A stretch of DNA of 64,000 bases from Methylophilus sp. 5 (GCF_000515275.1 NZ_KI911560.1:1612001-1676000); one strand, 5' to 3'. Counted from the first letter of the stretch, positions 49,847-60,526 are shown. The notes: generated from the letters alone by a model not told the origin. Numbers and translations: made by a program.

Positions 49847-49873
49847 GTCAAATTAAGAATTGTTCGGTATAAT
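49845..49873 (+). promoter_or_regulatory. Near-consensus promoter of rplC
   Basis: TTGTCA (49845-49850), 17-base spacer, TATAAT (49868-49873). Predicted start near 49880; the leader then holds the hairpin GTGGACG/CGTCCAC (49886-49892 with 49905-49911). One of the best sigma-70 matches in the window. Confidence 0.85.
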
Positions 49874-49935
49874 CCGCGCTCTTCGGTGGACGGTCAATTG
49901 TAATCGTCCACTTTAACTATTATAAGGAACTGATC

Positions 49936-50586
49936 ATGAGCTTAGGGCTTATTGGTCGCAAGGTGGGCATGACCCGCATTTTTACAGATGAAGGCGCAAG
50001 CATTCCTGTAACAGTGCTGGAAGTGATCCCTAACCGCGTGACACAAGTAAAGACAGTCGCAACGGATGGCTATACAGGCCTGCAGGTTGCTTACGGTGAG
50101 CGTCGCGCTAGCCGTATCAACAAAGCGTTGACTGGTCACTTTGCCAAGGCTGGCGTAACTGCTGGTGCTGGTATCAAAGAATTCAATGTGGTTGAAGATG
50201 TATTGGCTAACTTCCAAGTTGGTGGAAATGTCACTGTTGATATTTTTGCTGTTGGTCAGTTGGTTGATGTGACAGGTACTTCGATCGGTAAAGGTTTTGC
50301 CGGTGCGATTAAGCGTCATAACTTCTCCTCTAACCGTGCTTCTCACGGTAACTCCCGTTCGCATAACGTACCAGGTTCTATCGGTATGGCGCAGGATCCA
50401 GGTCGAGTATTCCCTGGTAAGCGTATGCCTGGTCATTTGGGTGATGCTAAAGTCACTACCCAAAACCTGGAAATCGTTCGTGTGGATGTAGAGCGTAACC
50501 TGTTGTTGATTAAAGGTTCCGTACCTGGCTCCAAAGGTGGCAATGTCGTTGTACGTCCAGCCATCAAAGCGAAAGGGGCTAAATAA
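49936..50586 (+). CDS. rplC: 50S ribosomal protein L3
   Basis: 216 residues, early assembly protein near the peptidyl transferase centre. The loop around [15 protein letters not shown] and [17 protein letters not shown], which carries the usual Gln-methylation neighbourhood, is conserved. Preceded by its own strong promoter and TATAAGGA ribosome site. Overlaps rplD by one base. Confidence 0.97.
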   Translation: MSLGLIGRKVGMTRIFTDEGASIPVTVLEVIPNRVTQVKTVATDGYTGLQVAYGERRASRINKALTGHFAKAGVTAGAGIKEFNVVEDVLANFQVGGNVTVDIFAVGQLVDVTGTSIGKGFAGAIKRHNFSSNRASHGNSRSHNVPGSIGMAQDPGRVFPGKRMPGHLGDAKVTTQNLEIVRVDVERNLLLIKGSVPGSKGGNVVVRPAIKAKGAK

Positions 50587-51212
50587 TGGAACTGAAATTA
50601 ATCGATCAAAACGGCAAGGTAGCTAAAAAAGGCGTTGACGCGTCTGACGGTACTTTTGGTCGTGAGTTTAACGAGTCTTTAGTGCATGAAGTGGTTGTTG
50701 CCTACATGGCAAATGCCCGTACTGCGACTCGCGCACAGAAAACACGTGCAACCGTTGCTCACACGACACATAAGCCATATGCGCAAAAAGGCACTGGTAA
50801 CGCCCGTGCCGGTATGACATCCAGCCCAATCTGGCGTGGAGGCGGTCGCGCATTTCCAAACAGCCCTAACGAAAACTACAGCCACAAAGTAAACCGTAAG
50901 GCTTACCGTGCTGGCATGCAGACTATCTTGTCTGAATTAGTGCGTCAGGACCGTTTGAAGGTGGTAGACAGTTTCACAATTGATACCCCAAAAACAAAAC
51001 AATTTGTACAGAAAATCAATGCTCTGGGCATCGACGGCGGTGTGTTGCTGTTGACTGACGGTTTTGATGAGAATTTGTACTTGTCTTCCCGCAACTTGCC
51101 AAACGTATTGGTGGTTGAAGCGCAGTATGCTGATCCAGTAAGTCTGGTGCGTTTCCCTAACGTTTTGGTCACAGCCAATGCTGTGAAAAAACTTGAGGAG
51201 ATCTTGGCATGA
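50586..51212 (+). CDS. rplD: 50S ribosomal protein L4
   Basis: 208 residues; lines the exit tunnel and, in E. coli, represses the S10 operon. The extended tunnel loop [21 protein letters not shown] (about 63-83) is present. Overlaps rplC by one base (TAATG) and rplW by 4. Confidence 0.96.
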   Translation: MELKLIDQNGKVAKKGVDASDGTFGREFNESLVHEVVVAYMANARTATRAQKTRATVAHTTHKPYAQKGTGNARAGMTSSPIWRGGGRAFPNSPNENYSHKVNRKAYRAGMQTILSELVRQDRLKVVDSFTIDTPKTKQFVQKINALGIDGGVLLLTDGFDENLYLSSRNLPNVLVVEAQYADPVSLVRFPNVLVTANAVKKLEEILA

Positions 51213-51523
51213 TTACCGCAGCAACTAAAACACAAGATCGTTTATTGCAAGTGATTTTGGCGCCTCAGATTACTGAGAAGGCAACTTACATTGCTGATAA
51301 ACATCAGCAAATTGCTTTCAAAGTACGCACTGACGCGACTAAGCCAGAAATTAAAGCGGCTGTTGAACTGGTGTTCAAAGTCGAAGTGGCTTCTGTATCT
51401 GTGATTAATGTCGCAGGTAAAGTAAAGCGTGCTGGCCGTCGTATTGGTAAGCGTAACGACTGGAAAAAAGCTTATGTGAGCTTGAAGCCGGGTCAAGAAA
51501 TTAACTTTGCAGCTGGCGAATAA
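51209..51523 (+). CDS. rplW: 50S ribosomal protein L23
   Basis: 104 residues; docking site for trigger factor and SRP at the tunnel exit. The [15 protein letters not shown] block and the RNA-binding loop [21 protein letters not shown] are conserved. Slightly long N-terminus. ATGA overlap with rplD. Confidence 0.96.
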   Translation: MITAATKTQDRLLQVILAPQITEKATYIADKHQQIAFKVRTDATKPEIKAAVELVFKVEVASVSVINVAGKVKRAGRRIGKRNDWKKAYVSLKPGQEINFAAGE

Positions 51524-51534
51524 GGAGAGAAGAC

Positions 51535-52368
51535 ATGGCATTAGTTAAAGTCAAACCAACTTCCCCCGGTCGTCGCGGTGTATTGAAAGTCGTTACACCA
51601 GATTTGCACAAAGGCAAACCTTACGCGCCACTGTTGGAAAGTCAAAGTAAAAACGCAGGTCGTAACAACAACGGCCGCATTACAACCCGTCACCAAGGTG
51701 GTGGTCATAAGCAGCATTACCGTATTGTTGACTTCCGTCGCAATAAAGATGGTATTCCGGCGACTGTTGAGCGTATTGAGTACGATCCAAACCGTACGGC
51801 GAACATTGCACTGTTGTGCTACGCCGATGGTGAGCGTCGTTACATTATTGCACCACGTGGCATTGCTGCCGGTGCACAGTTGATCAGCGGTTCTGAAGCG
51901 CCTATCCGTGCTGGTAATGCATTGCCTTTGCGCAACATTCCAGTGGGTAGCACCATTCACTGCATCGAAATTCAACCAGGTAAAGGCGCGCAAATCGCCC
52001 GTTCAGCAGGTACTTCGGTACAGTTGCTGGCGCGTGAAGGTTCCTACGCTCAGTTGCGTTTGCGTTCTGGTGAAGTGCGTCGTGTGCACGTTGACTGCAA
52101 AGCCACATTGGGCGAAGTAGGCAATGAAGAGCACTCACTGCGTTCAATCGGTAAAGCTGGTGCAATGCGCTGGCGCGGTGTTCGTCCTACCGTTCGCGGT
52201 GTGGTAATGAACCCGGTTGATCACCCGCACGGTGGTGGTGAAGGCCGTACAGCTGCTGGTATGAACCCTGTGTCACCATGGGGTCAGAAAACTAAGGGTT
52301 ATCGTACACGTAAGAATAAGCGTACTGATAACATGCGCGTAAGTCGTCGTCCGAGAAATGTAAGGTAA
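51535..52368 (+). CDS. rplB: 50S ribosomal protein L2
   Basis: 277 residues; needed for subunit association and peptidyl transferase activity. [16 protein letters not shown] carries the conserved His near the catalytic centre. AAGGAGAGAAG site. Followed by rpsS after 5 bp. Confidence 0.97.
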   Translation: MALVKVKPTSPGRRGVLKVVTPDLHKGKPYAPLLESQSKNAGRNNNGRITTRHQGGGHKQHYRIVDFRRNKDGIPATVERIEYDPNRTANIALLCYADGERRYIIAPRGIAAGAQLISGSEAPIRAGNALPLRNIPVGSTIHCIEIQPGKGAQIARSAGTSVQLLAREGSYAQLRLRSGEVRRVHVDCKATLGEVGNEEHSLRSIGKAGAMRWRGVRPTVRGVVMNPVDHPHGGGEGRTAAGMNPVSPWGQKTKGYRTRKNKRTDNMRVSRRPRNVR

Positions 52369-52373
52369 TCGCT

Positions 52374-52649
52374 ATGGCACGTTCTATTAAAAAAGGTCCA
52401 TTTGTGGACGCTCACTTGGCTAAAAAGGTCGAAACTGCGTCAGCGAACCGCGACAGAAAGCCAATTAAAACCTGGTCTCGTCGTTCGACTGTATTGCCAA
52501 ACTTTATTGGTTTAACCATCGCAGTGCACAACGGTAGACAACATGTGCCTGTGTTGATTTCTGAAAACATGGTTGGTCACAAGCTCGGTGAATTTGCGTT
52601 GACACGCACGTTCAAGGGCCACGCGGCTGATAAAAAAGCGAAGAAGTAA
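52374..52649 (+). CDS. rpsS: 30S ribosomal protein S19
   Basis: 91 residues in the 30S head. [15 protein letters not shown] and [21 protein letters not shown] are family signatures. Between rplB and rplV as in the E. coli S10 operon. Confidence 0.97.
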   Translation: MARSIKKGPFVDAHLAKKVETASANRDRKPIKTWSRRSTVLPNFIGLTIAVHNGRQHVPVLISENMVGHKLGEFALTRTFKGHAADKKAKK

Positions 52650-52658
52650 GGGCTGATT

Positions 52659-52997
52659 ATGCAAGTTACTGCAATTTTAAGAGGCGTACACCTTTCTCCG
52701 CAAAAAGCGCGTCTGGTGGCCGATCTTGTGCGTGGCAAAAAAGTAGATCAAGCACTGAATATTCTTGCATTCACGCCTAAGCGTGGTGCCGAGATTATCA
52801 AAAAAGTGGTTTTGTCTGCGATTGCTAACGCCGAACACAACAATGGGGCTGATATCGACACATTGAAGGTGACTTCAATCTATGTGGATAAAGGCGTGGT
52901 CATGAAGCGTATCCGTGCACGTGCAAAAGGTCGCGCTGGCCGTATTACGAAACCAACCTGCCACATTCATGTGACAGTCGGTGACTCAAAGGAATAA
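52659..52997 (+). CDS. rplV: 50S ribosomal protein L22
   Basis: 112 residues; its beta hairpin (about 82-98, [17 protein letters not shown]) reaches into the exit tunnel near the macrolide site. Ends just before rpsC. Confidence 0.97.
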   Translation: MQVTAILRGVHLSPQKARLVADLVRGKKVDQALNILAFTPKRGAEIIKKVVLSAIANAEHNNGADIDTLKVTSIYVDKGVVMKRIRARAKGRAGRITKPTCHIHVTVGDSKE

Positions 52998-52998
52998 T

Positions 52999-53712
52999 AT
53001 GGGACAGAAAATTCATCCAATTGGGTTCCGTTTGAGCGTTCAGAAAAACTGGGCCTCACGTTGGTACTCGAATAGCCAGAACTTCCCTGCGATGTTGCAA
53101 GGTGACATCAAAGTGCGTGAGTTTCTGAACAAGAAACTGGCGAGCGCTGCGGTAAGTAAAATTATCATTGAGCGTCCTGCTAAAAACGCTAAAATTACGA
53201 TTCACAGCGCCCGTCCAGGTGTTGTGATTGGTAAAAAGGGTGAGGATATCGAATCCTTGCGTTCTACCCTGCAAGGCCTGATGGGCGTGCCTGTGCACCT
53301 GAACATCGAAGAAGTGCGTAAACCAGAATTGGACGCTACTTTGATCGCACAATCCATTGCTCAGCAATTGGAAAAGCGCGTGATGTTCCGTCGTGCCATG
53401 AAACGTGCCATGCAAAACGCGATGCGTTTGGGCGCACAAGGTATCAAAATCATGAGTTCCGGTCGTTTGAACGGTATCGAAATTGCACGTACCGAGTGGT
53501 ACCGTGAAGGCCGTGTGCCTTTGCATACACTGCGTGCTGATATCGACTACGGTGTTGCTGAGGCTTCAACGACTTACGGTATCATCGGAATTAAAGTTTG
53601 GGTATTCAAAGGTGAGATCTTCGGTGACAACGCTGCTAACGCTGCCGTTGCTGATGCTGAGCCAGAGAAAAAAGTAAGAAAGCCGAGGGCTAAAGATGCT
53701 GCAACCAGCTAG
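52999..53712 (+). CDS. rpsC: 30S ribosomal protein S3
   Basis: 237 residues; mRNA entry-site protein with a KH domain ([13 protein letters not shown] near 74-86). The ATG at 52999 ([12 protein letters not shown]) is the family start. Its last 17 bp overlap rplP. Confidence 0.97.
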   Translation: MGQKIHPIGFRLSVQKNWASRWYSNSQNFPAMLQGDIKVREFLNKKLASAAVSKIIIERPAKNAKITIHSARPGVVIGKKGEDIESLRSTLQGLMGVPVHLNIEEVRKPELDATLIAQSIAQQLEKRVMFRRAMKRAMQNAMRLGAQGIKIMSSGRLNGIEIARTEWYREGRVPLHTLRADIDYGVAEASTTYGIIGIKVWVFKGEIFGDNAANAAVADAEPEKKVRKPRAKDAATS

Positions 53713-54112
53713 ACAGAAGTACCGTAAGATGCAAAAGGGTCGCAATAAAGGTATTGCGACTACTGGTAACAAGGTGAGCTTTGGTGAATTTGGTTTGAAG
53801 GCGATCGGTCGCGGTCGTCTGACAGCACGCCAGATTGAAGCCGCCCGTCGTGTGATGACTCGTCACATTAAACGTGGTGGTCGCGTTTGGATTCGTGTAT
53901 TCCCGGATCAACCGATTTCTAAAAAACCTGCTGAAGTACGTATGGGTAATGGTAAAGGTAGTGTTGATTACTACATCGCCCAGATTCAGCCAGGCAAAAT
54001 GCTGTACGAGATGGATGGTGTGAGCGAAGAGCTGGCACGTGAGGCTTTCAAATTGGCTGCTGCCAAGTTGCCAGTCGAAACTACATTCATGACCCGTCAA
54101 ATTGGCAGTTAA
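53696..54112 (+). CDS. rplP: 50S ribosomal protein L16
   Basis: 138 residues, near the A site. [19 protein letters not shown] is the standard N-terminus, so the start lies inside the end of rpsC with a 17-bp overlap in another frame. The C-terminal [12 protein letters not shown] is typical. Confidence 0.97.
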   Translation: MLQPARQKYRKMQKGRNKGIATTGNKVSFGEFGLKAIGRGRLTARQIEAARRVMTRHIKRGGRVWIRVFPDQPISKKPAEVRMGNGKGSVDYYIAQIQPGKMLYEMDGVSEELAREAFKLAAAKLPVETTFMTRQIGS

Positions 54113-54124
54113 GGAGTAGTAACG

Positions 54125-54319
54125 ATGAAAGCTTCTGAATTGAGAGCAAAGTCAGCAGATGAGCTCAACAACGAGTTGGTTGAGTTGCGCCGTGCGCAGT
54201 TTTCACTGCGTATGCAGGTAGCCACCCAACAATTGAACAAAGTAGATCAGCTGGGTAAAGTGCGCAAGGATATCGCTCGCGTGAACTCTGTATTGGCTGA
54301 GAAAGCGAAACAGGCATGA
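54125..54319 (+). CDS. rpmC: 50S ribosomal protein L29
   Basis: 64 residues, all helical. [20 protein letters not shown] and [16 protein letters not shown] C-terminus (here [15 protein letters not shown]). Its stop overlaps the rpsQ start. Confidence 0.96.
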   Translation: MKASELRAKSADELNNELVELRRAQFSLRMQVATQQLNKVDQLGKVRKDIARVNSVLAEKAKQA

Positions 54320-54573
54320 TGACTGAAAAAGCGAAAGTAGTACGCAGTTTGACTGGTCGCGTGGTAAGCAACAAGATGGATAAAACCGTCACTGTGCTTG
54401 TCGAGCGTAAGGTTAAACACCCTTTGATTGGTAAAGTGGTTGTTAAATCGAACAAGTTCCATGCACACGATGAAGCAAATGCATGTAACGAAGGCGATTT
54501 TGTGACAATCACAGAAAGCCGCCCATACTCCAAGAGCAAGTCTTGGGTAGTAAGCAAAATCGAAGCTAAGTAA
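54316..54573 (+). CDS. rpsQ: 30S ribosomal protein S17
   Basis: 85 residues, OB fold. [23 protein letters not shown] is the family signature. Two adjacent ATG codons (54316, 54319) overlap the rpmC stop. Last gene before a terminator that ends the S10 group. Confidence 0.96.
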   Translation: MMTEKAKVVRSLTGRVVSNKMDKTVTVLVERKVKHPLIGKVVVKSNKFHAHDEANACNEGDFVTITESRPYSKSKSWVVSKIEAK

Positions 54574-54593
54574 GGCTTTAAATATAAAACTGG

Positions 54594-54620
54594 AAAAACG
54601 CTTGTCATAAGCGTTTTTTT
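54594..54620 (+). terminator. Terminator after rpsQ
   Basis: An A5 run plus CGCTT (54594-54603) pairs with AAGCG plus a T run (54609-54620), loop GTCAT. It closes the S10 group. Confidence 0.9.
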
Positions 54621-54631
54621 GGTTGTATAAT
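54602..54631 (+). promoter_or_regulatory. Near-consensus promoter of rplN
   Basis: TTGTCA (54602-54607) sits in the loop of the preceding terminator; 18-base spacer; TATAAT (54626-54631). The leader of about 125 bases has a possible GGTGCC/GGCACC helix (54644-54649 with 54671-54676). Confidence 0.8.
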
Positions 54632-54762
54632 GTTGGACTTTTCGGTGCCCGCCTTAGTTGGCATGTAGCTGGCACCCCAATACTGACCGTGGTCTATTGG
54701 CCGAAATTGTGAAAGCAAGCGGCTGTAGTGGTTATAACGGATTAAGTTGGAGATTATTTCTC

Positions 54763-55131
54763 ATGATTCAAATGCAATCTCGGCTGGAAGTAGCCGATAA
54801 CACTGGTGCGCGTTCCGTTCAGTGTATCAAAGTCTTGGGTGGTTCCAAGCGTCGTTATGCCAGCATTGGCGACATCATTAAGGTCAGTGTTAAAGATGCT
54901 GCGCCGCGTGGTCGCGTCAAAAAAGGTGAAATCTACAACGCTGTGGTTGTGCGCACTGCTAAAGGTGTTCGCCGTCCAGATGGTTCGTTAGTTAAATTTG
55001 ATGCCAATGCCGCAGTCTTGTTGAATAACAAGCTCGAGCCTATTGGTACGCGTATTTTTGGCCCTGTGACACGTGAATTGCGTAGTGAGCGCTTCATGAA
55101 GATTGTTTCACTGGCGCCTGAAGTGTTGTAA
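54763..55131 (+). CDS. rplN: 50S ribosomal protein L14
   Basis: 122 residues at the subunit interface. [19 protein letters not shown] is the family N-terminus, fixing the start at 54763 behind TTGGAGA. First gene of the spc group and led by its own promoter. Confidence 0.97.
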   Translation: MIQMQSRLEVADNTGARSVQCIKVLGGSKRRYASIGDIIKVSVKDAAPRGRVKKGEIYNAVVVRTAKGVRRPDGSLVKFDANAAVLLNNKLEPIGTRIFGPVTRELRSERFMKIVSLAPEVL

Positions 55132-55150
55132 TCGGCTTGGAGACAATCAA

Positions 55151-55468
55151 ATGAGCAAAATTCGCAAAGGTGACCAGGTCATTCTGAACACAGGTAAAGA
55201 TGCAGGTAAAACAGGTGCTGTTTTAAGCGTCTTGCCAACCGGCCATGTAGTGGTTGAAGGTTTGAATGTGGTTAAAAAACACACTCGCCCAAACCCGATG
55301 CGTGGTATCACTGGTGGCATCATCAGCAAGGAAATGCCGGTAGACGGCTCCAATGTGGCAATCTTCAATGCTGCAACACAAAAAGCTGATCGTGTTGGTT
55401 TTAAGGTACTGGAAGATGGTCGCAAGATTCGTGTATTCAAATCTAGCGGCGAGTCTATCGACGCATAG
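55151..55468 (+). CDS. rplX: 50S ribosomal protein L24
   Basis: 105 residues, assembly initiator with a KOW motif ([22 protein letters not shown]). The ATG at 55151 follows GGAGACAATCAA; an in-frame ATG in the end of rplN was rejected. Confidence 0.96.
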   Translation: MSKIRKGDQVILNTGKDAGKTGAVLSVLPTGHVVVEGLNVVKKHTRPNPMRGITGGIISKEMPVDGSNVAIFNAATQKADRVGFKVLEDGRKIRVFKSSGESIDA

Positions 55469-55476
55469 GACAATAT

Positions 55477-56016
55477 ATGGCACGTTTAAAACAGTATTAT
55501 AACGATAGCGTGGTTGCTAAATTGACTGAGCAATTTGGTTACACCTCAGCAATGCAAGTTCCGCGCATCGAAAAAATTACCCTGAACATGGGTGTGGGCG
55601 AGGCTGTGGCTGATAAAAAAGTCATGGAGAACGCTGTTTCTGATATGCAAAAAATTGCAGGTCAAAAACCAATCGTAACCAAGGCTAAGAAATCTGTCGC
55701 TGCGTTTAAAATCCGTGATGACTATCCTGTTGGTTGTAAGGTTACGTTGCGTCGTGAGCGCATGTACGAATTTTTGGATCGCCTGATCACTGTGGCTATT
55801 CCACGTATTCGTGACTTCCGTGGTATCTCAGGCAAGTCTTTTGACGGCCGTGGTAACTACAACATGGGCGTGAAAGAGCAAATCATTTTCCCAGAAATCG
55901 AATACGATAAAATCGATGCGCTGCGCGGGATGAACATCACGATTACTACAACTGCGAAAACAGACGAAGAAGCGAAAGCTCTTTTGGCTGCGTTTAGTTT
56001 CCCTTTCAGAGGTTAA
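55477..56016 (+). CDS. rplE: 50S ribosomal protein L5
   Basis: 179 residues; binds 5S rRNA and the P-site t[18 protein letters not shown] and [20 protein letters not shown] are signatures. 3 bp before rpsN. Confidence 0.97.
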   Translation: MARLKQYYNDSVVAKLTEQFGYTSAMQVPRIEKITLNMGVGEAVADKKVMENAVSDMQKIAGQKPIVTKAKKSVAAFKIRDDYPVGCKVTLRRERMYEFLDRLITVAIPRIRDFRGISGKSFDGRGNYNMGVKEQIIFPEIEYDKIDALRGMNITITTTAKTDEEAKALLAAFSFPFRG

Positions 56017-56019
56017 GTC

Positions 56020-56325
56020 ATGGCAAAAGTATGTATGACAGAGCGCGAGCAAAAGCGTCGCGAAACCGTTAAAAAATATGCAGCTAAACGTGCTGATCTG
56101 GTTGCTGCGAGCAACGATCAGTCTGCCAGCGTCGAAGATCGCATGGCTGCCCGTTTGAAGTTGCAAAGTCTGCCACGCAACTCCAGTCCTGTTCGCACAC
56201 GTAATCGTTGTGCTTTGACTGGTCGTCCACGTGGTGTGTTTAGTAAATTTGGTATCGCACGTAACGAGTTGCGTAAATTGATGATGGCTGGTCACGTACC
56301 AGGTGTCACCAAGGCCAGCTGGTAA
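56020..56325 (+). CDS. rpsN: 30S ribosomal protein S14
   Basis: 101 residues, the long form without paired CXXC zinc sites, as in most proteobacteria. The [25 protein letters not shown] core is present (about 66-90). Confidence 0.96.
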   Translation: MAKVCMTEREQKRRETVKKYAAKRADLVAASNDQSASVEDRMAARLKLQSLPRNSSPVRTRNRCALTGRPRGVFSKFGIARNELRKLMMAGHVPGVTKASW

Positions 56326-56339
56326 CGGAGGAATAGAAC

Positions 56340-56735
56340 ATGAGTATGAGTGATCCGATTGCCGATATGTTGACCCGTATTCGTAACGCGCAACGTACGA
56401 ATAAAACATCTGTTTCAATGCCGGCTTCCAAAGTTAAAGGCGCCATTGCAAACGTGTTGAAAGATGAAGGTTACATCGATGATTTCAACGTTCAAGACAA
56501 TGATGGTAAGCCAGTTTTGAACATCAGTCTTAAATACTACGCCGGTCGTCCAGTAATTGAGAAGATTGAGCGCGTATCCAAGCCTGGTTTGCGTATTTAT
56601 AAAGGTAGTCAGAATATACCTAAAGTGATGAACGGTTTAGGTGTTACGATCGTTTCCACTTCTAGAGGTGTGATGACTGATCGTAAAGCACAAGCTGCCG
56701 GTATCGGTGGTGAAGTTTTGTGCATCGTGGCTTAA
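56340..56735 (+). CDS. rpsH: 30S ribosomal protein S8
   Basis: 131 residues; central-domain assembly protein and repressor of spc in E. coli. [15 protein letters not shown] and [22 protein letters not shown] are signatures. CGGAGG site. Confidence 0.97.
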   Translation: MSMSDPIADMLTRIRNAQRTNKTSVSMPASKVKGAIANVLKDEGYIDDFNVQDNDGKPVLNISLKYYAGRPVIEKIERVSKPGLRIYKGSQNIPKVMNGLGVTIVSTSRGVMTDRKAQAAGIGGEVLCIVA

Positions 56736-56746
56736 GGAGAATCAAT

Positions 56747-57280
56747 ATGTCACGTGTTGCTAAAAACCCGATTGCGATTCCCGAAAAAGTGGAAGTTGTG
56801 ATCTCTGCTTCAGAAGTGTCCATTAGTGGTCCTCTGGGTAAATTAAGCCAGGCGTTGGTTGCAGAGATTTCTGTTGCCCGCGAAGGTGAAGAGTTGTTGG
56901 TAAAAGCTATCAAAGAAACGCAGCATGCTAGAGCGATGTCAGGTACAACGCGCGCTTTGCTGGCCAATATGGTGCAAGGTGTTTCTACTGGCTTTACCCG
57001 TAAACTGTCTCTGATTGGTGTGGGCTACAAAGCCAATGCTCAAGGTTCTAACCTGAACCTGGAGCTGGGCTACTCTCACCCGATCAGCCACAAAATGCCT
57101 GAAGGCGTGACTGTGCAAACACCTACTCCAACAGAGGTGATTTTGACTGGCGCTAACAAGCAGGTGGTCGGTCAGGTTGCTGCACAAATTCGTGCTTATC
57201 GCGCACCAGAGCCATATAAAGGCAAAGGCGTTCGTTATTCGGATGAAGTTGTAGTCATCAAAGAGACCAAGAAAAAATAA
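56747..57280 (+). CDS. rplF: 50S ribosomal protein L6
   Basis: 177 residues. MSRVAKNPIAIPEKVEV fixes the start at 56747 behind TAAGGAGA; the C-terminal PEPYKGKGVRYSDEVV is the L6 signature. A 75-bp spacer with a small hairpin separates it from rplR. Confidence 0.97.
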   Translation: MSRVAKNPIAIPEKVEVVISASEVSISGPLGKLSQALVAEISVAREGEELLVKAIKETQHARAMSGTTRALLANMVQGVSTGFTRKLSLIGVGYKANAQGSNLNLELGYSHPISHKMPEGVTVQTPTPTEVILTGANKQVVGQVAAQIRAYRAPEPYKGKGVRYSDEVVVIKETKKK

Positions 57281-57355
57281 CTAAGGCACTTGCAGCGTCA
57301 TGCTGCAGGGTTTGACACTGGCCTTAACAGTGAATCAACATTAAAGGTAAATTCA

Positions 57356-57709
57356 ATGAAGAACGTAAATAACCGCTTGCGCAGAGCACGTAAAACCCGT
57401 GCCAAAATCGCCGAGTTAAAAGTTACACGTTTGAGTGTACATCGCACCAATACCAATATCTACGCACAGATCATTGCTGAAACTGGCGATCGCGTATTGG
57501 CGAGTGCATCCACCGTTGAGGCTGAAGTGCGTCAACAACTGAAAAATGGCGGCAACATCGAAGCTGCAACCCTGATTGGTAAGCTGATTGCTGAAAAAGC
57601 AGCTAAAGCTGGCATTACCACTGTTGCATTTGATCGTTCAGGCTACAAGTATCACGGTCGTATCAAGGCCTTGGCCGAAGCTGCCCGTGAAACTGGTCTC
57701 AAATTCTAA
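57356..57709 (+). CDS. rplR: 50S ribosomal protein L18
   Basis: 117 residues, 5S rRNA binding. [28 protein letters not shown] at the start and [21 protein letters not shown] at the end are conserved. The ATG at 57356 follows AAAGG; an in-frame ATG at 57290 would add 22 non-conserved residues. Confidence 0.96.
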   Translation: MKNVNNRLRRARKTRAKIAELKVTRLSVHRTNTNIYAQIIAETGDRVLASASTVEAEVRQQLKNGGNIEAATLIGKLIAEKAAKAGITTVAFDRSGYKYHGRIKALAEAARETGLKF

Positions 57710-57723
57710 GGGCGAGATAAAGA

Positions 57724-58230
57724 ATGGCTAAAGATATTGAACAGCAGCAAACCGACGGTTTGCGCGAAAAAATGATCACCGTTAACCGCGTAAGTAAAAC
57801 GGTTAAAGGCGGTCGTATCATGAGCTTCGCTGCGTTGACCGTGGTTGGTGACGGCGATGGCGCCGTTGGTATGGGTAAAGGCAAAGCACGTGAAGTGCCA
57901 GTGGCTGTACAAAAAGCCATGGACGAAGCCCGTCGCGGTATGGTTAAAGTGAACTTGAACAATGGTACATTGCATCACGCAGTGACTGGCGTTCACGGTG
58001 CAGCTAAAGTGTTGATCCAGCCAGCTTCAGAAGGTACCGGTATTATTGCTGGTGGTGCAATGCGCGCGATCTTCGAAGTGATGGGTGTGACTAACGTGGT
58101 TGCAAAGAGTATTGGTTCTACCAATCCTTACAACCTGGTTCGCGCAACTTTGAACGGTTTGGCGTCCATGAATACACCGGCTGAAATTGCCGCTAAACGT
58201 GGCAAGACCGTAGAAGAAATCAGAGGCTAA
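57724..58230 (+). CDS. rpsE: 30S ribosomal protein S5
   Basis: 168 residues with an N-terminal dsRBD-like domain. [23 protein letters not shown] and [12 protein letters not shown] are signatures. 2 bp before rpmD. Confidence 0.97.
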   Translation: MAKDIEQQQTDGLREKMITVNRVSKTVKGGRIMSFAALTVVGDGDGAVGMGKGKAREVPVAVQKAMDEARRGMVKVNLNNGTLHHAVTGVHGAAKVLIQPASEGTGIIAGGAMRAIFEVMGVTNVVAKSIGSTNPYNLVRATLNGLASMNTPAEIAAKRGKTVEEIRG

Positions 58231-58232
58231 TC

Positions 58233-58427
58233 ATGGTTAAAGCAAAAAAAGAAAACGCTACTTTAAAAGTAACGTTGGTTAGAAGTTTGATTGGTCGTAT
58301 TGAAGCGCACAAAGCCACTGTACGTGGTCTTGGTCTGCGTCGTATGCACCACACTGTAGAAGTGCAGGACACTCCTGAAATTCGCGGCATGATTAATGCA
58401 GTGAGTTATCTTTTGAAGGTTGAATAA
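58233..58427 (+). CDS. rpmD: 50S ribosomal protein L30
   Basis: 64 residues. [35 protein letters not shown] is the conserved core, shown here in part as residues 10-44. In the standard rpsE-rpmD-rplO order. Confidence 0.95.
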   Translation: MVKAKKENATLKVTLVRSLIGRIEAHKATVRGLGLRRMHHTVEVQDTPEIRGMINAVSYLLKVE

Positions 58428-58429
58428 TC

Positions 58430-58867
58430 ATGCAATTAAACACGATTAAGCCTGCTACAGGCGCAAAAAAAGCATCTCGTCGTTTAGGTCGTGGCATTGG
58501 CTCTGGTTTAGGTAAAACTGGTGGCCGTGGTCATAAAGGTCAAAAATCCCGTGCTGGTGGCTTTCATAAAGTCGGTTTTGAAGGCGGTCAAATGCCTCTG
58601 CAACGCCGTCTGCCAAAACGTGGCTTTAACTCATTGACACATGCTGACACTGCACGTATCCGTACCAGCGAGTTATCATTGGTTGATGCTGAAGTGATCG
58701 ACATCTTGTCTTTAAAAGCAGCCAAATTGGTGCCTGTTTCTGCAAAAGCAGTGAAGGTTTACCTGTCTGGTGAAGTGGCTACTAAAGTGCAAGTTCAAGG
58801 GTTGTTGTTGACTAAAGGTGCTCAAGCTGCCATCGAATCTGCTGGCGGAAAAGTACTTGAAGTCTAA
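58430..58867 (+). CDS. rplO: 50S ribosomal protein L15
   Basis: 145 residues. The Gly-rich N-terminal tail ([21 protein letters not shown]) that threads into 23S rRNA is present. Two bases after rpmD, 25 before secY. Confidence 0.97.
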   Translation: MQLNTIKPATGAKKASRRLGRGIGSGLGKTGGRGHKGQKSRAGGFHKVGFEGGQMPLQRRLPKRGFNSLTHADTARIRTSELSLVDAEVIDILSLKAAKLVPVSAKAVKVYLSGEVATKVQVQGLLLTKGAQAAIESAGGKVLEV

Positions 58868-58892
58868 TCTGTTGTAAGAAAAGAGTATCAGC

Positions 58893-60206
58893 TTGGCACA
58901 GGATAATATCTTAAGTTCCGTAAGCAAACTTGGCGAGTTAAAAAGCCGTTTGTGGTTCTTGTTGGGCGCACTGATCGTTTATCGCTTAGGTGCGCATATT
59001 CCAGTGCCAGGCATTGATCCAACTGTGTTAAAACAGTTGTTTGATACGCAGAAAGACGGCATTTTGGGCATGTTTAACATGTTCTCCGGTGGTGCGTTGT
59101 CACGCTTCACCGTGTTTGCCTTAGGCATCATGCCTTACATTTCTGCGTCAATTATCATGCAGTTGCTGACAGTGGTTTCACCTCAGCTGGAGCAACTGAA
59201 AAAAGAAGGCGAAGCTGGACGTCGTCAAATTACCAAATACACCCGCTACGGCACGGTGTTGCTGGCAACCTTTCAAGCGTTAGGCATTGCCATTGCGTTG
59301 GAAGGTCAGGCTGGTTTGGTATTGGACCCCGGTTTTGCGTTCCGTATTACGGCCGTGACTACGTTAGTTGCTGGCACAATGTTTTTGATGTGGTTGGGTG
59401 AGCAGATTACCGAGCGTGGTATTGGTAACGGCATCTCGATCATTATTTTTGCAGGTATCGTAGCAGGTTTGCCACATGCCATCGGCAGTACGCTGGATCT
59501 TGCCAAAACGGGTGCATTCTCCATTCCATTGGTCATGTTCCTGTTTGTTGCGGTGATTCTGGTGACTGCGCTGGTTGTGTTTGTTGAACGTGGTCAACGC
59601 AAGATCACCGTCAACTACGCTAAACGCCAGGTTGGTAACCGTATTTATGGTGGTCAGTCTACGCACTTGCCACTGAAGCTGAATATGTCAGGTGTGATTC
59701 CACCGATTTTTGCTTCTAGCATTATTTTGTTCCCGGCCACTTTGGCTGGCTGGTTTGGTAGCAGTGAACATATGTACTGGTTAAAAGACGTGAGTGCGAA
59801 ACTCTCACCGGGTCAGCCTTTGTATATCTTGTTATTTGCTGCCGCGATTTTGTTTTTTGCTTTCTTCTACACGGCGTTGGTCTTCAACCCTAAAGAAACA
59901 GCAGATAACTTGAAGAAAAGTGGTGCGTTTGTACCGGGGATTCGTCCTGGTGATCAAACGGCCAAATATATTGATCGCATCATGGGTCGTTTGACATTGA
60001 TTGGTGCGCTCTACATTACGCTGGTTTGTTTGTTGCCAGAGTTTTTAGTGTTGAAGTTTAATACCCCGTTCTATTTTGGTGGTACTTCATTGTTGATTAT
60101 CGTTGTTGTGACGATGGACTTTATGACGCAGGTGCAATCACATCTGATGTCTCAACAGTATGAAGGCTTGCTGAAAAAAGCCAATTTTAAAGGTTCGGGC
60201 AAGTAG
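58893..60206 (+). CDS. secY: Preprotein translocase subunit SecY
   Basis: 437 residues, the ten-helix protein channel of the Sec translocon. [10 protein letters not shown], the [19 protein letters not shown] block (plug and helix 4-5 region) and the C-terminal [19 protein letters not shown] are typical. TTG start behind AAGAAAAGAG. The gene after it should be infA but is a remnant. Confidence 0.97.
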   Translation: MAQDNILSSVSKLGELKSRLWFLLGALIVYRLGAHIPVPGIDPTVLKQLFDTQKDGILGMFNMFSGGALSRFTVFALGIMPYISASIIMQLLTVVSPQLEQLKKEGEAGRRQITKYTRYGTVLLATFQALGIAIALEGQAGLVLDPGFAFRITAVTTLVAGTMFLMWLGEQITERGIGNGISIIIFAGIVAGLPHAIGSTLDLAKTGAFSIPLVMFLFVAVILVTALVVFVERGQRKITVNYAKRQVGNRIYGGQSTHLPLKLNMSGVIPPIFASSIILFPATLAGWFGSSEHMYWLKDVSAKLSPGQPLYILLFAAAILFFAFFYTALVFNPKETADNLKKSGAFVPGIRPGDQTAKYIDRIMGRLTLIGALYITLVCLLPEFLVLKFNTPFYFGGTSLLIIVVVTMDFMTQVQSHLMSQQYEGLLKKANFKGSGK

Positions 60207-60373
60207 CCAAATTGCAAGATGAAGATCGCTTTGCGATGCAAGGCGATGTCTTTGCCAAGTGCAGTTTTAAAGTGAAATTCAAAAATGGTCGCGCTGTGCT
60301 TGGTAACAAAGTCTCAGTGGTAATGACCTCATATGATTTAACCCGTGCGCGAATTGCATTCCGCGCAAAGTAA
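60203..60373 (+). pseudogene. infA: Shortened infA remnant (translation initiation factor IF-1)
   Basis: In the normal infA position between secY and rpmJ an open frame reads V-A-K then LQDEDRFAMQGDVFAK and ends in YDLTRARIAFRAK and a stop, clearly an IF-1. Three defects: the expected ATG of M-A-K is GTA (60203-60205, overlapping the secY stop), three residues are missing in the first half, and about 16 residues corresponding to the HISGKMRMHYIRI region are gone. Full IF-1 has 72 residues; here 56 codons, or 53 from the only nearby start, TTG at 60212. No good ribosome site. A complete infA elsewhere is expected. Confidence 0.8.
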
Positions 60374-60397
60374 GTGAATTAAATAAAGGAAAGTAAG

Positions 60398-60511
60398 ATG
60401 AGAGTTCGCGCATCAGTTAAAACATTATGCCGTAACTGTAAAGTTGTAAGACGTCGCGGCGTTGTTCGTATTATTTGTACTGACCCACGTCATAAACAAC
60501 GTCAAGGTTAA
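60398..60511 (+). CDS. rpmJ: 50S ribosomal protein L36
   Basis: 37 residues, the smallest ribosomal protein. [20 protein letters not shown] with the zinc ligands Cys11, Cys14, Cys27 and His32 (C-x-x-C ... C ... H), the zinc-binding form. Ribosome site AAAGGAAAG. Confidence 0.95.
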   Translation: MRVRASVKTLCRNCKVVRRRGVVRIICTDPRHKQRQG

Positions 60512-60526
60512 TGGTAAAACATTCGC

